Shown here piece by piece: positions 62,095 to 64,000 of a DNA stretch of 64,000 nt. Position 1 is the stretch's first letter; the number at the start of each line of letters is the position of its first letter. The position numbers and the translations under genes are program-made. The notes under the pieces were generated by a model that saw only the letters and a program-made list of their open reading frames with translations, did not search any database and was not told where the DNA came from. This DNA is from Melioribacteraceae bacterium (lineage in GTDB: Bacteria; Bacteroidota; Ignavibacteria; Ignavibacteriales; Melioribacteraceae), in the NCBI GenBank assembly GCA_027030245.1, contig JALVFE010000032.1, positions 62,001-126,000 on the forward strand, written 5' to 3'.

Positions 62095-64000
62095 ATGACA
62101 AATGAAAATGCCAAAACATTTTTAAGCTTTTTAATGATGTTTATTATTTTCTTTATGACAAGTACTATATTTGCCGATGAAGATATCGAAGTTAAGGGAT
62201 ATGTCACCGAAATCGGGGATAATTATTTCGTACTTCAGAACTACAAATTCTATGTTGACTCATCAACAGAGTTTGAAGGAAATGATGACTCCAACTTCAA
62301 CTTTTCGTCACTTCGTGTAAATGACTATGTTAAAGTCAAAGGCAAGCTATTGTCCGCTGGAAATTATCTTGCAGTTTCGGTTGAACTGGAAGACAATCAT
62401 GATAATGATGACAAAGATGAATTAGAACTTAAAGGATATGTAACTGAAATCGGGGATAATTATTTCGTACTTCAGAACTACAAATTCTACGTTGACTCAT
62501 CAACAGAGTTTGAAGGAAATGATGACTCCAATTTCAACTTTTCGTCACTTCGCGTAAATGACTTTGTCAAAGTCAAAGGCAAACTATTATCCGATGGAAA
62601 TTATCTTGCAGTTTCGGTAAAACTGAAAGACATCCATGATGACGAATTTGAAATTGAAGGAATTGTTGATGGTGTCGGTAACAATCAAATAACGGTATCC
62701 GGCTTTCTATTTTATATCACACCCAATACCAAGTTCAAAGCTGAAGATAATTCGCATATTGATTTTTCGGACATCTCAACAGGAATGCATGTGAAAATTA
62801 AGGGATTTAATAATTCCGATAATTCTTACACAGCTACAAAAGTTAAAGTAAAAGATTTGTATGATGAGAACGAAATGGAAATTTCCGGAGTAATCTCGGA
62901 AATCGGTACAAATACTTTTAAAGTTTCAGGAATGCAGTTTTATGTTAATAACTCTACAATCATTAAACATCACTCGGACTTACTACTTCCTTTTAGCTCG
63001 CTTACAGTTGGTATGTTAGTAGAAGTGAAAGCAATTACACAAAATAACGGCTCATTACTTGCTACAAAGGTAAAAATAGAAGACAACCATGATTTAGATG
63101 AAGAAATTGAAATCACCGCACAAATCGAAAATATTAACAATCTTTTTATTACGGTAGGTGGCATAACATTTAAGATCGACTCTTATACGGAAATACTTGA
63201 CGACAACAGTTTTCCAGTTCCGTTTTCTTCGCTTCAACAAGGAATGTTAGTTAAAGTTAAAGGTTATAGACAGACCGACGGAAGTGTGTTGGCGGTAAAA
63301 ATCAAAATAGAAGATTTCTTTAGAGACGATTTAGAACTGAAAGGAAGAATTGAAGCATTGGGAAATGATTTGATTACAGTTGCCGGTAAAACTTTCTCCG
63401 TAAACCAACAGACTTTGGTATTTGATCATAATCAAAATCCAATTCCGTTTTCTTCCCTTTCTGTAGGATTAATTGTAGAAATAAAAGGAAAAACAAATTC
63501 ATCCGGAAATCTAACCGCAGTAAAAATTAAAATTGAAGACGAGGAAGATCTGGAATTATACGGATCAATCACGGCATTATTCGATAACCGTTTTGAAGTT
63601 GGGAACAATATAATCTTAGTAAACGAAAATACCGTTGTTTTGAATTATCAAGCTCAAGTCATCAACTATTCCGATTTAAACGTTGGAATGATGGTGGAAG
63701 TTAAAATGACTAAAAATGCCGACGGTTCATTTATGGCACTTCGCATCAAGATAGAGAACAGTCCCGGCATGTCAAAAATTCACGGGTTAGTTGATGATAA
63801 TTCAAACGGTTTTATAACGGTTGCATTAACCCGCTTTGGATTAAATTCGAATGAGACAGTACTCAGCGCCAATTATAAACGTATTAATATTTCCGATGTA
63901 AAAAAGGGAGATGAAGTTATTTTATGGGCGGAGAAAAATCAGAACGGGAACAAACAAGTTATACAAATCCAAAAAATTAATGACTCGATTACCGGAGTTG
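62095..64000 (+). CDS. Exported protein of tandem DUF5666 repeats, cut by window edge
   Basis: Open from the ATG at 62095 (after AGGAGGA) to the window edge, about 635 residues so far, with no stop. A signal peptide (hydrophobic 11-27, ending IFA) is followed by eight repeats of about 75 residues, the last partial, each with the pattern ELKGxVxxIGxNxFxVxxxxFxVxxxTxF...FSSLxxGxxVxVKGxxxxxGxxxAxxVKxED. The first two repeats are nearly identical in DNA, so they duplicated recently. DUF5666 is a small beta-barrel of unknown function found in exported proteins. A role as an envelope or surface protein is inferred. Confidence 0.85.
   Translation, partial: MTNENAKTFLSFLMMFIIFFMTSTIFADEDIEVKGYVTEIGDNYFVLQNYKFYVDSSTEFEGNDDSNFNFSSLRVNDYVKVKGKLLSAGNYLAVSVELEDNHDNDDKDELELKGYVTEIGDNYFVLQNYKFYVDSSTEFEGNDDSNFNFSSLRVNDFVKVKGKLLSDGNYLAVSVKLKDIHDDEFEIEGIVDGVGNNQITVSGFLFYITPNTKFKAEDNSHIDFSDISTGMHVKIKGFNNSDNSYTATKVKVKDLYDENEMEISGVISEIGTNTFKVSGMQFYVNNSTIIKHHSDLLLPFSSLTVGMLVEVKAITQNNGSLLATKVKIEDNHDLDEEIEITAQIENINNLFITVGGITFKIDSYTEILDDNSFPVPFSSLQQGMLVKVKGYRQTDGSVLAVKIKIEDFFRDDLELKGRIEALGNDLITVAGKTFSVNQQTLVFDHNQNPIPFSSLSVGLIVEIKGKTNSSGNLTAVKIKIEDEEDLELYGSITALFDNRFEVGNNIILVNENTVVLNYQAQVINYSDLNVGMMVEVKMTKNADGSFMALRIKIENSPGMSKIHGLVDDNSNGFITVALTRFGLNSNETVLSANYKRINISDVKKGDEVILWAEKNQNGNKQVIQIQKINDSITGV

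Noticed and set aside
1-64000. CRISPR arrays, rRNA genes and tRNA genes
   Set aside because: No regular repeat-spacer pattern, rRNA core sequence or clear cloverleaf with a TTCGAAT-type arm was found by eye. A tRNAscan or Infernal run would be decisive.

Overview
The window is a chromosomal segment of an AT-rich Gram-negative bacterium. The best guess is a member of the Bacteroidota/Ignavibacteriota branch (Ignavibacteria or Melioribacter-like). The reasons are a secreted protease ending in a type IX secretion C-terminal domain with a YQNYPNPFNPTT motif, a promoter-like TAnnTTTG box, the combination of DUF2911, Trm112-like, UpxY/NusG-like and DUF6132/DUF1858 proteins, and many PAS histidine kinases. 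The phylum is inferred from gene content; no rRNA or tRNA gene was seen.

Layout. 1-13.2 kb is almost entirely minus strand: the start of ispH, a DUF2911 protein, a PLP deaminase-like enzyme, then a signalling block (PAS/GAF kinase, lone receiver, NarL-type regulator, a 1632-residue nine-PAS kinase), DUF971, a prohibitin-like protein and pyrimidine-nucleoside phosphorylase. 13.4-21.4 kb carries peptidase T, an acyl-CoA ligase, a NatAB-like ABC exporter, a sodium/solute symporter, an acetyltransferase and a Trm112-like protein. 21.4-29.1 kb is a second signalling block (PAS-GAF kinase; NtrB/NtrC-like pair; kinase with a dead receiver) enclosing a ferredoxin/geranylgeranyl-reductase-type operon. 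29.1-32.2 kb is a compact plus-strand run: NusG-like factor, YhaM-like nuclease, TPR protein, sirtuin. 32.3-33.8 kb is a very AT-rich restriction-modification remnant with a truncated Dam methylase. 33.9-35.9 kb has an AhpD-like protein and a dGTPase-like enzyme. 36.1-43.2 kb is a seven-gene TetR/HlyD/ABC/TolC/ABC/permease/permease drug-efflux operon.

43.2-48.9 kb is a repeat-rich accessory region: two near-identical IS200-type (RAYT-like) Y1 transposases, a miniature derivative with both ends but no core, many short hairpins, and between the two transposases a lipoprotein and a secreted M6-like metalloprotease. 48.9-53.2 kb encodes IorA, IorB and an uncharacterised 607-residue cysteine-containing protein. 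53.2-57.6 kb (minus) encodes the two halves of the saccharopine lysine-degradation enzyme as separate genes, and an MltF-like lytic transglycosylase. 57.9-60.2 kb is a tight five-gene thiol-redox/heme cluster. 60.3-61.9 kb is a Rieske-glutamate-synthase-like gene broken by one in-frame TGA. 62.1 kb to the edge is an exported protein made of tandem DUF5666 units.

Overall the metabolism looks like that of an amino-acid-using, anaerobic or facultative heterotroph: ferredoxin-dependent 2-oxoacid oxidation, lysine breakdown, peptidase, nucleoside salvage and thiol-redox proteins, with heavy investment in environmental sensing. The most notable points are the RAYT mini-element, the broken methylase beside an apparently intact nuclease, the complementary degeneracy of the two efflux ATPases, the UGA-interrupted Rieske-GltS gene, and the unassigned 607-residue protein.
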